A program made the position numbers and the translations under genes. 33,547 nucleotides of DNA from the NCBI GenBank assembly GCA_011620215.1, contig WOZP01000204.1, positions 1-33,547 on the forward strand. Direction: 5' to 3'. Below are positions 24,477 to 31,170 of this stretch, piece after piece (position 1 is the stretch's first letter; the number at the start of each line of letters is the position of its first letter). The stretch is from Rugosibacter sp. (GTDB lineage: Bacteria; Pseudomonadota; Gammaproteobacteria; Burkholderiales; Rhodocyclaceae). Under the pieces are notes generated by a model. It was not told the DNA's origin, made no database searches, and saw nothing but the letters and a program-made list of their open reading frames with translations.

Positions 24477-25034
24477 ATGACCAAAATCGAACTTATCCGC
24501 AAACTCTCTGAGCTCGATCGACGAGGGATCTATGTGCTGGCACGCCGGGACATCGAAAAGTTGTTCCCAGACGAGGGTGAAAAGTCCATGGAAAAGTCGC
24601 TGCAACGGATGGTGTCCAACGGCCTCTTGCAGCGGGTCGCCAAGGGCCTCTACGTGAACCCGGCCGCGACGAGCAAGAACCGCTGGCTGACGGAGGAGAT
24701 CGCCAAGGCTCTACGCCCTGGGTGCCTCTCGTATGTCAGTTTGGAGTCCATCTTGTCAGAGTATGGAGTCATCTCGCAGATCCCGATCAGCAGGATGACA
24801 GTGATGACGACCGGACGAAGCGGGGTCCACAACACCCCCTTCGGGACCATCGAGTTCACCCACACCAAGCGGGCGCGCTCGGAGATCCTTGGGAGGACGC
24901 TTGCGCCCAAGGGTCGACCGCTTCGCATCGCCACTCGATCAGCGGCTGTCCGCGACCTCTTGCGCGTGGGGCGCAATGCCAACATGCTCATCGATGACGA
25001 GCTCGAAGACGAATCAGAGGTGGAAACGACATGA
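24477..25034 (+). CDS. abiEi: AbiEi-type antitoxin/transcriptional repressor (type IV TA)
   Basis: A 185-residue protein whose N-terminal part (residues ~1-65, RGIYVLARRDIEKLF...SLQRMVSNGLLQRVAKGLYVNP) is a winged helix ending in the 'kGlY' motif of AbiEi antitoxins. The rest (LSYVSLESILSEYGVISQIP, FGTIEFTHTKRA) matches the AbiEi C-terminal domain pattern. It should oppose the AbiEii toxin without a stable protein complex and repress its own promoter, as known for the family. ATGA overlap with abiEii. Start choice: the ATG lies directly after the operator region. Confidence 0.82.
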   Translation: MTKIELIRKLSELDRRGIYVLARRDIEKLFPDEGEKSMEKSLQRMVSNGLLQRVAKGLYVNPAATSKNRWLTEEIAKALRPGCLSYVSLESILSEYGVISQIPISRMTVMTTGRSGVHNTPFGTIEFTHTKRARSEILGRTLAPKGRPLRIATRSAAVRDLLRVGRNANMLIDDELEDESEVETT

Positions 25035-26032
25035 GCGAAAGACAAGACTTCGAGAAGCTGGTCAACCAGGCTATGTCTAATCCCGCCTTATCAGCGATGC
25101 GCCCGGTGGTGGAGAAGGAGCTGCTCCACTACGAGATATTCCAAGCGCTCGACGGCGAAGGCTTGCTCAAAGACTTGGTGTTTCAAGGCGGCACGGCCCT
25201 GCGCCTATGCCGTGGCTCCGACAGGTTCAGCGAGGATCTCGATTTTGCCGGCGGCATCGATTTCAGGGCCGACAAGATGGTCCAAATCAAAGACTGCATC
25301 GAGAAGAGCATTGGAGATCGCTTCGGATTGACGGTCACAGTGAAGCCCAAGCTGGCCAAGGCCGGAGTGGGCCGGGTGAAGGTGGACAAATGGTGGATCT
25401 CGATAGAGACATCCCCTGAAAATCCGGCCATGCCGAGCCAAAAAATCAAGATGGAGATCGCCAATATTCCGGCCCACACCCGGGAACTGATGCCGCTGCG
25501 AGCCAACTACGATTCGGTGCAAGCCATGCCGACAGTCCTTGTCAACACCGAGTCTCTCGACGAAATCATGGCAGACAAGATCCTCGCCTTCCCTACCTCG
25601 TTGAGAGACAGCCAAGGCCGAGCGGCAGGGCTCGACTCGAGCAAAATCCGCCACCGCGACATTTGGGATTTAGCTTGGCTGTCCGCGAGAGGCGCCAAGC
25701 TCGATCCCAATCTGGTAGCCCTAAAGATCGAGGACTATGGCGTCAGTGGCTACGATGACCTGCTTGGCGAAGCAGTCGAGCGACTTCCCGCCATCGTAAA
25801 CAGCCCGGAGTTCACGGCCCAGATGACGCGATTCATTGACTCTGCCACAACATCCAAGACTTTGGACAAGGAAGGGTATCTGGACTATTTGTCGACCTCG
25901 GTTGGGGAGCTTTTCTCGACGATGAGGTCGGAGCTTGCGTCCGCGCTACAAGCCATCCAAAGCCATGCCGTGGCATCCACGGCTGCCGCGCCCAAGGTCA
26001 AGCGCAAACAAACGCCAGATTTGTCGATATGA
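25031..26032 (+). CDS. abiEii: AbiEii/AbiGii nucleotidyltransferase toxin
   Basis: A 333-residue type IV toxin of the DNA polymerase beta-like nucleotidyltransferase superfamily. Visible motifs are FQGGTALRLCRG (residues ~51-62), SEDLDFAGG (Ser67, Asp69, Asp71, putative metal ligands), DEIMADKILAF (conserved Lys) and RHRDIWDLAWL (motif IV Asp). Characterised relatives block growth by nucleotidyl transfer, reported for tRNA in some members; the target here is unknown. All motifs look intact, so the toxin is probably active. It overlaps abiEi by 4 nt and a tiny downstream ORF by 4 nt. Confidence 0.9.
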   Translation: MSERQDFEKLVNQAMSNPALSAMRPVVEKELLHYEIFQALDGEGLLKDLVFQGGTALRLCRGSDRFSEDLDFAGGIDFRADKMVQIKDCIEKSIGDRFGLTVTVKPKLAKAGVGRVKVDKWWISIETSPENPAMPSQKIKMEIANIPAHTRELMPLRANYDSVQAMPTVLVNTESLDEIMADKILAFPTSLRDSQGRAAGLDSSKIRHRDIWDLAWLSARGAKLDPNLVALKIEDYGVSGYDDLLGEAVERLPAIVNSPEFTAQMTRFIDSATTSKTLDKEGYLDYLSTSVGELFSTMRSELASALQAIQSHAVASTAAAPKVKRKQTPDLSI

Positions 26033-26133
26033 GCCTTGGCCTTTGCGATTTTGGTTCAAGCGGCGGACCGGAGACCCTGCTGACTTCCCAATTCGCGAAA
26101 GATTTCTTCCGCAAATCTATCGCCGCTGGATAG
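26029..26133 (+). CDS. 34-codon ORF coupled to abiEii by ATGA
   Basis: Starts at an ATG overlapping the abiEii stop and runs 34 codons (MSLGLCDFGSSGGPETLLTS...FRKSIAAG), ending 5 bp before a strong hairpin. The same ATGA junction joins abiEi to abiEii. It may be a remnant of a third operon gene or a chance frame; the product is not recognised. Confidence 0.3.
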   Translation: MSLGLCDFGSSGGPETLLTSQFAKDFFRKSIAAG

Positions 26134-26138
26134 TCAAT

Positions 26139-26164
26139 TTTCATAGGCATGTTTGCCTATGAAA
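26139..26164. repeat. perfect hairpin downstream of the abiE operon
   Basis: TTTCATAGGCA-TGTT-TGCCTATGAAA: an 11-bp perfect stem with a 4-nt loop. There is no U-run on either strand, so termination is uncertain; it could be a transcript-end stabiliser or an element boundary. Confidence 0.6.
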
Positions 26165-26219
26165 CCAGAAATATCAACAGATTAAGCGAACGGCTTGGCT
26201 ATACGCAGCCCTTTTTATT

Positions 26220-26251
26220 GGTTTAATTTTATTTGAAAATAAAATTAAACC
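26220..26251. repeat. AT-rich perfect 15-bp palindrome next to the lolD stop
   Basis: GGTTTAATTTTATTT-GA-AAATAAAATTAAACC. It lies 13 bp beyond the lolD stop codon, at the likely right edge of the island. There is no flanking U-run, and the stem has only two G-C pairs at its base. A role as lolD terminator is possible but atypical. Nothing else is recognised between 26165 and 26264. Confidence 0.55.
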
Positions 26252-26264
26252 GCTGTCAGTTTTA

Positions 26265-26939
26265 TCACCCCACCAGCCGCCCATCCTCGAGATGCAGCAC
26301 CCGCGCCGCACGCGCGGCAAGGCTTGCGTCATGCGTGACCATGATCAGCGCCGTGCCGTGTTCGCGGCAGAGTTCCAGCAGCAGATCAAACACCGCATCG
26401 GCTGAGGTGCGGTCGAGATTGCCTGTGGGCTCATCAACGAGCAGGCAAGCGGGTTGTGTAACTAGCGCGCGCGCTACGGCAACACGCTGGCGCTCGCCGC
26501 CGGATAGCGCGCCGGGTTGATGCGTCAAGCGGTGACTTAAACCTACACGCTGCAATACGGCGGATGCTTGCGCCAGCGCCTCAGCGCGCGCCATGCGCCG
26601 GATGAAGAGCGGCATGGCGACATTTTCCAGCGCGGAAAATTCGGCCAGCAGATGATGAAACTGATACACAAAACCCAGCGTTCGATTGCGCAAGCGGCCG
26701 CGCTCGGCTTCACTGGCTTTAGCCAGATCCTTGCCTTGCAGCCACACTGTACCTGCAGTTGGTTGATCCAGCCCGCCGAGCAGATGCAGCAGCGTGCTCT
26801 TGCCCGAACCGCTGGCGCCGACAATGGCCACCGTCTCACCAGCGCCGACTTTTAGATCAACGTCGGCGAGCACCGGCACATCCACTGCGCCTTGATGAAA
26901 AGTCTTGGCCAAACCGAGACAGGAAATAATCTCACTCAT
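26265..26939 (-). CDS. lolD: lipoprotein-releasing ABC transporter ATP-binding protein
   Basis: ATPase that powers release of outer-membrane lipoproteins from the inner membrane to LolA. The 224-residue protein has Walker [10 protein letters not shown] (residues 41-49), Q-loop [17 protein letters not shown], signature LSGGE (145-149) and Walker [12 protein letters not shown] (166-176). The [17 protein letters not shown] segment is typical of LolD within the MacB-like group. Its start overlaps the end of lolC by 8 nt, so the two are translationally coupled. A dispersed 18-bp repeat copy encodes Leu-Lys-Val-Gly-Ala-Gly before the Walker A motif. Confidence 0.95.
   Translation of the reverse strand: MSEIISCLGLAKTFHQGAVDVPVLADVDLKVGAGETVAIVGASGSGKSTLLHLLGGLDQPTAGTVWLQGKDLAKASEAERGRLRNRTLGFVYQFHHLLAEFSALENVAMPLFIRRMARAEALAQASAVLQRVGLSHRLTHQPGALSGGERQRVAVARALVTQPACLLVDEPTGNLDRTSADAVFDLLLELCREHGTALIMVTHDASLAARAARVLHLEDGRLVG
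26836..26853 (+). repeat. dispersed 18-bp repeat, copy 6
   Basis: TCACCAGCGCCGACTTTT, an exact consensus match, inside lolD near the Walker A coding region, read in a different frame from the copies in comEC. Confidence 0.8.
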
Positions 26940-28185
26940 AGCGCAAGGCCTCCGCCGGTTGCGTGCGCGAAGCGCGCCAGCTGGGGTAAAGCGTGGCCAG
27001 AATGGTCAGTACGAACGACACTAAACTGATCGTACCGACATCCGACCAATGCATGTCCGAAGGGAGCTCGCTGATGTAATACACATCCTTGGCCAGAAAC
27101 TGCATGCTGAACAGCCGTTCGATAAATGGCACCACGACATCAATATTAAGAGACACCGCCACGCCGAGCGCCACGCCGGCAAATAAACCGATGAAGCCGA
27201 TCAACGTGCCCTGCACGATGAAAATACCCATGATGCTGGGTGGGCTGGCGCCCAGCGTGCGCAAGATGGCAATGTCGGCGCGCTTGTCCTGCACGGCCAT
27301 CACCAGTGTTGAGACAATATTGAAGGCGGCCACGGCAACAATCAACAGCAGGATCAGAAACATCATGCGTTTTTCAATATCCACGGCACGGAAAAAATTG
27401 GCATGACTGCGTGTCCAGTCAGTCACCCCGACATCGGCGTCCAGATAGCGCAACAACTCGCGGCTGATTTTTGGCGCAGCGAACAGATCATCCACCTTGA
27501 GTCGCACGCCAGAGACGCGATCTCCCATGCGATACATTTTTTGCGCGTCGCTCATGTCAATTAACGCCAAGCCGGAATCAAACTCAAACATGCCCACATC
27601 GAAAATGCCCACCACGCGAAACTGCTTTACGCGTGGCAAAATCGCCGCAGGCGTTACCAGGCCTTGCGGCGCGAGCAACGTTACCTTGTCGCCTACGCGC
27701 ACCTGCAAGCCATGCGCGAGCTCTGCGCCCAGCACAATGTCGAATTCCCCTGGCACAAGTTGTTCCAGTTTGCCTGCACTCATGTGACGACTGAAATTCG
27801 CCACTGTATCTTCCGCCTTGGGCACGATGCCGCGCACCATCACGCCACGCACCTGGCCGTCAAAACTCAGCAGGCCTTGCTGCTGCACGAAAGGCGCAGC
27901 AGCCCGCACCTGCGGATGGCGCGCCACGCCCTGCACCACATGGCTCCAGTCGGCCAGCTCACCGGATTCGCTACTGACTTGAATGTGCGAAACCACGCCC
28001 AGGATTCGTTCGCGCAACTCTTTCTGAAATCCGTTCATGACGGATAAAACAATGATCAATGCCGCCACGCCAAGCGCCAGGCCAAGCATGGAAATCAACG
28101 CGATAAAGGAAATAAATTGATTGCCTCCGCCTTCACGGGGCTGGGCGCGCGTGTAGCGCAAGCCGATGAGGAATTCATATTTCAT
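26932..28185 (-). CDS. lolC: lipoprotein-releasing ABC transporter permease (LolC/E family)
   Basis: Membrane subunit of the Lol system. The preferred start at 28185 gives 417 residues beginning [15 protein letters not shown], the conserved LolC/E N-terminus; the track start at 28233 adds 16 residues lacking family character and would sit inside a palindrome. An N-terminal helix ([30 protein letters not shown]) is followed by a periplasmic domain and three C-terminal helices (FtsX fold), ending [18 protein letters not shown]. Only one permease gene is present, so the complex may be a homodimer (LolF-like) or a second gene lies elsewhere. Confidence 0.93.
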   Translation of the reverse strand: MKYEFLIGLRYTRAQPREGGGNQFISFIALISMLGLALGVAALIIVLSVMNGFQKELRERILGVVSHIQVSSESGELADWSHVVQGVARHPQVRAAAPFVQQQGLLSFDGQVRGVMVRGIVPKAEDTVANFSRHMSAGKLEQLVPGEFDIVLGAELAHGLQVRVGDKVTLLAPQGLVTPAAILPRVKQFRVVGIFDVGMFEFDSGLALIDMSDAQKMYRMGDRVSGVRLKVDDLFAAPKISRELLRYLDADVGVTDWTRSHANFFRAVDIEKRMMFLILLLIVAVAAFNIVSTLVMAVQDKRADIAILRTLGASPPSIMGIFIVQGTLIGFIGLFAGVALGVAVSLNIDVVVPFIERLFSMQFLAKDVYYISELPSDMHWSDVGTISLVSFVLTILATLYPSWRASRTQPAEALRYE

Positions 28186-28225
28186 GGAAAATAAACGGAG
28201 AGCACCATCGGTAATTGCGAATAAG

Positions 28226-28247
28226 CTCTGCATGTTAACATGCAGAG
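28226..28247. promoter_or_regulatory. perfect 22-bp palindrome in the lolC / RpfE-like divergent gap
   Basis: CTCTGCATGTT followed directly by its reverse complement AACATGCAGAG, ending immediately before the ATG at 28248. It lies 41 bp upstream of the preferred lolC start, between two divergent genes. As DNA it could be an operator; as RNA it would form a hairpin covering the ribosome-binding region of the RpfE-like gene. Confidence 0.6.
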
Positions 28248-29327
28248 ATGCTTACGCTTATTGTTCCAGGCTTGATTTGGCCGCATCAGGCGCTTCTCGA
28301 CCTCACTCGCGGCCTGACTCGTGATCTCACTCAACAACAGGCCCTGCCCGCTTTTTCCACCTTGCTCGGCCGGGGCAAACTTACCCGCTTGCCGCCTTGC
28401 ACCATCCATCAATCCATTGCACAAGCCCTTGGTCTGGTGACATCCGGTTCAACTGCAACCTTGCCTGCTGCGGCACTGCGCGGGTTAACCGGGTTAACCG
28501 GGTTAACCCTTGGTACGCAAAACACCAGCCACACGGACGACTGGCTATGTCTGGACCCCATCCACCTACGTGTCGAGCAAACACGTTTGCGCGTCGACGA
28601 CCCGCAGTTTCTCGACTTGAGTGCGGCCGAAGCCGAAGCACTCGCCGTCTCGCTAGCGCCGACTTTTTCAGCCTTGGGCATCTTGCAGGTGCTGAACCCT
28701 ACCGCGTGGAATCTTCGCCTGCACGCCAGCGCACCTACCCTTACTTTATTGCCACCTCTGCCTGACCACATTGCCCGCGCAGCGATACCGCTGCCTAAAA
28801 ACGAAGCAACTGCCCCGTGGCGACACGCCATCAACGAAGCAAACATGCTGCTGCACACGCATCCGGTCAATCTGGCACGAGAAGCCGCCGGAAAGCTGAC
28901 CATCAACACCCTTTGGCCGTGGGGGAACGGCTGCCTGCCAGCCTCAGCCATAAAAACGATGCCTCCTTTTGAAGCCTTCTGGGGTAATGATCTGGTTACC
29001 CAAGGCGCGGCAATTCATCAAGGCACACCAGTGAAAAATTTGCCATCGCGCTTTGAAAACCTGACGACCCATAATGCGCTGGTGCTGCTTGACCCGCTCG
29101 AGATCCCCGCCCGCAGCGGCGATACCGACGCCTGGCGAGCCGCGCTTTTACAGCTGGAAACTGATTGGTTTGCCCCGCTGCTGGCGTCACTGAAGCGCCG
29201 CCAGATCAAGCATCTCCGCTTGATAACCCCAGGCGAGGCCGCCAGTTTTGAACTCATCATTCGCCCTCACCACACTTGGCAATTCTGGCGCTCTGCTGCG
29301 CGTCTTACCGTACTTGCCGCGCCTTGA
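28248..29327 (+). CDS. RpfE-like / COG4255 protein
   Basis: A 359-residue protein starting MLTLIVPGLIWPHQALLDL. The central part (INEANMLLHTHPVNLAREA, then INTLWPWGNGCLP) resembles proteins annotated as RpfE-type regulatory or phosphoglycerate-mutase-like proteins, which in xanthomonads and betaproteobacteria are encoded next to recJ. The biochemical function is unknown. It is divergent from lolC and 33 bp upstream of recJ. Odd features are a perfect palindrome directly before the start, three in-frame copies of CGGGTTAAC (GLT-GLT-GLT), and a copy of the dispersed repeat encoding Ser-Leu-Ala-Pro-Thr-Phe. Confidence 0.72.
   Translation: MLTLIVPGLIWPHQALLDLTRGLTRDLTQQQALPAFSTLLGRGKLTRLPPCTIHQSIAQALGLVTSGSTATLPAAALRGLTGLTGLTLGTQNTSHTDDWLCLDPIHLRVEQTRLRVDDPQFLDLSAAEAEALAVSLAPTFSALGILQVLNPTAWNLRLHASAPTLTLLPPLPDHIARAAIPLPKNEATAPWRHAINEANMLLHTHPVNLAREAAGKLTINTLWPWGNGCLPASAIKTMPPFEAFWGNDLVTQGAAIHQGTPVKNLPSRFENLTTHNALVLLDPLEIPARSGDTDAWRAALLQLETDWFAPLLASLKRRQIKHLRLITPGEAASFELIIRPHHTWQFWRSAARLTVLAAP
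28481..28507. repeat. three tandem copies of CGGGTTAAC in the RpfE-like gene
   Basis: A 9-bp unit repeated exactly three times, in frame, encoding Gly-Leu-Thr repeats. Each unit contains the palindrome GTTAAC, also the centre of the 22-bp palindrome at 28226-28247. Slippage would change the protein by three residues without a frameshift. Confidence 0.8.
28650..28667 (+). repeat. dispersed 18-bp repeat, copy 7
   Basis: TCGCTAGCGCCGACTTTT: the 13-bp core is exact, with two differences in the 5' part. It lies inside the RpfE-like gene on its coding strand. Confidence 0.75.
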
Positions 29328-29360
29328 AAGCAAAAGCACCCTTCTTTATTTGAAACCTCC

Positions 29361-31070
29361 ATGACACAAACCAACCAGACCATCCACATCGCCCAGCGAG
29401 ACATCCCGCCACGCGCCACCTGGGTATTGCAAGAAGCGGGGGTGCATCCCTTGCTGGCGCGCTTGTACGCCGCACGTGGCGTGCGTGCCGGTGATGAACT
29501 GGATACTCGCAGCGCCGCACTGCTTCCCCCCGATCAGCTCAAAGGCGCAACAGAGGCCGCACGCTTGCTGGCCGATGCCATCGCGGCCAAAAAACGCCTG
29601 CTGATTGTGGCCGACTACGACTGCGATGGCGCTACCGCCTGTGCCGTGGGTCTGCGTGCGCTGCGCATGATGGGTGCCACGGTGGAGTACCTGGTGCCCG
29701 ACCGTTTCAAGCTCGGCTATGGACTATCGCTCGAGGTAGCCAAGCTGGCAGCCGAGCGCCAGCCCGATGTGGTCATCACGGTGGATAACGGCATCGCCAG
29801 CATGGAGGGTGTCGCCGAGCTCAAAGCTCGCGGTATCGCGACGCTGATTACCGATCACCATCTGCCGGGGGCTGAGCTGCCCGCTGCCGATGTGATCGTC
29901 AACCCTAACCAACCGGGCTGTACTTTCCCCAGCAAGGCACTGGCGGGGGTTGGCGTGATGTTTTATGTAGCGCTGGCGCTGCGCGCCGAACTGCGCCAGC
30001 GGGGAGCCTTTAGCCAAAGCCAGGAGCCCAATCTGGCCAGCCTGCTGGATCTCGTCGCGCTGGGCACCGTGGCCGACGTGGTCGCGCTGGATCGCAACAA
30101 TCGTATTCTCGTCACGCAGGGCCTCACCCGGATGCGCGCGGGCCACATGCAGGCCGGTGTGCGAGCCTTGTTTACCATTGCCGGACGCGAGCCGACGCGT
30201 GCGGCCACGTTTGATTTAGGCTTCATGCTGGGGCCGCGGCTCAATGCAGCAGGCAGACTGGCAGATATGTCGCTCGGCATTGAAGCCTTGATTACCGATG
30301 ATGCCGCCCGCGCCATGAACATCGCGCAGGAACTGGATGCCATCAACCGTGAGCGGCGCGTGATCGAGACTGACATGAAAGAAGATGCCGAGCTGATTCT
30401 CGCCTCTCTCGAGCCGGCCGATCAAGCCAGTCTGACGCTGTTTGATCCTGACTGGCATCAGGGTGTCATCGGCATTCTCGCGGGCCGCGTCAAAGAAAAA
30501 TTTCACCGGCCAACCTTTGCTTTCGCGCGTGGCGATGAAGGTGAACTCAAAGCATCAGGCCGCTCGATACCCGGCCTGCATTTGCGCGATGCGCTGGATC
30601 TGGTCAGCAAACGCGTGCCCGGCCTGCTATTACGCTTCGGCGGCCATGCGGCCGCCGCCGGACTCACGCTGGAAGAAGATCGCCTGGCAGAATTTGAAGA
30701 GGCTTTCGAGACAGTTTGCCGCGAACTGATTTCACCCGGCGATCTCACTCGCACGCTGGAGACCGATGGCCCGCTGGAAAGCGGCTATTTCTCGCTGGAA
30801 GCCGTCCGCCTGATGCAACAGGAAGTCTGGGGGCAAGCCTTTCCAGCCCCCTTGTTTAACGACACGTTCGAGGTGGTTCACCAAAAACTGCTCAAGGATA
30901 AGCACTTGAAGCTGCGCCTGAAAAAAGGTCACATGCAGTTTGAAGCCATTCAGTTTAACTTTTCAGGCAGCGCACCCAATCTGATCCATGCGGCGTTTCG
31001 TCTGGACATCAATGAATGGAATGGCACTCAAACGGTGCAACTGCTACTGGAACACTTCGAGGCGGCATAG
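29361..31070 (+). CDS. recJ: single-stranded-DNA-specific exonuclease RecJ
   Basis: 5'-3' ssDNA exonuclease of recombination and mismatch repair. The 569-residue protein has the DHH phosphoesterase motifs DYDCDG (residues 85-90), VDNGI (141-145) and TDHH (164-167), then LNAAGRL, a DHHA1 domain with FGGHAAAAGLTL and a C-terminal OB-fold region. All metal-binding motifs look intact. It is 33 bp downstream of the RpfE-like gene, so probably in one transcript with it. It converges on the c-di-GMP protein. Confidence 0.96.
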   Translation: MTQTNQTIHIAQRDIPPRATWVLQEAGVHPLLARLYAARGVRAGDELDTRSAALLPPDQLKGATEAARLLADAIAAKKRLLIVADYDCDGATACAVGLRALRMMGATVEYLVPDRFKLGYGLSLEVAKLAAERQPDVVITVDNGIASMEGVAELKARGIATLITDHHLPGAELPAADVIVNPNQPGCTFPSKALAGVGVMFYVALALRAELRQRGAFSQSQEPNLASLLDLVALGTVADVVALDRNNRILVTQGLTRMRAGHMQAGVRALFTIAGREPTRAATFDLGFMLGPRLNAAGRLADMSLGIEALITDDAARAMNIAQELDAINRERRVIETDMKEDAELILASLEPADQASLTLFDPDWHQGVIGILAGRVKEKFHRPTFAFARGDEGELKASGRSIPGLHLRDALDLVSKRVPGLLLRFGGHAAAAGLTLEEDRLAEFEEAFETVCRELISPGDLTRTLETDGPLESGYFSLEAVRLMQQEVWGQAFPAPLFNDTFEVVHQKLLKDKHLKLRLKKGHMQFEAIQFNFSGSAPNLIHAAFRLDINEWNGTQTVQLLLEHFEAA

Positions 31071-31128
31071 AGTGCTGGGGGTTGCCGTGGCAAAAAACGT
31101 AACGCGCCGCCGTATCCTGTATCCCGTA

Positions 31129-31146
31129 TCATCAGCACCGATTTTT
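31129..31146 (+). repeat. dispersed 18-bp repeat, copy 8
   Basis: TCATCAGCACCGATTTTT, one mismatch to consensus, in the 100-bp gap between convergent recJ and the GGDEF-EAL gene. No clear intrinsic terminator was found in this gap. Confidence 0.75.
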
Positions 31147-31170
31147 GGCTCTGACCAAGACGGCTGTACG

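Noticed and set aside
28186-28233. Upstream start for lolC
   Set aside because: The extra 16 residues lack LolC/E character and the start would fall within the 22-bp palindrome; [14 protein letters not shown] is the conserved N-terminus.
28481-28507. CRISPR-like repeat
   Set aside because: Units are 9 bp, contiguous and in frame in a gene, with no spacers. No CRISPR array was seen anywhere in the window.
28409-28951. 180-codon minus-strand ORF
   Set aside because: Antisense to the RpfE-like gene; cysteine/serine-rich shadow translation.
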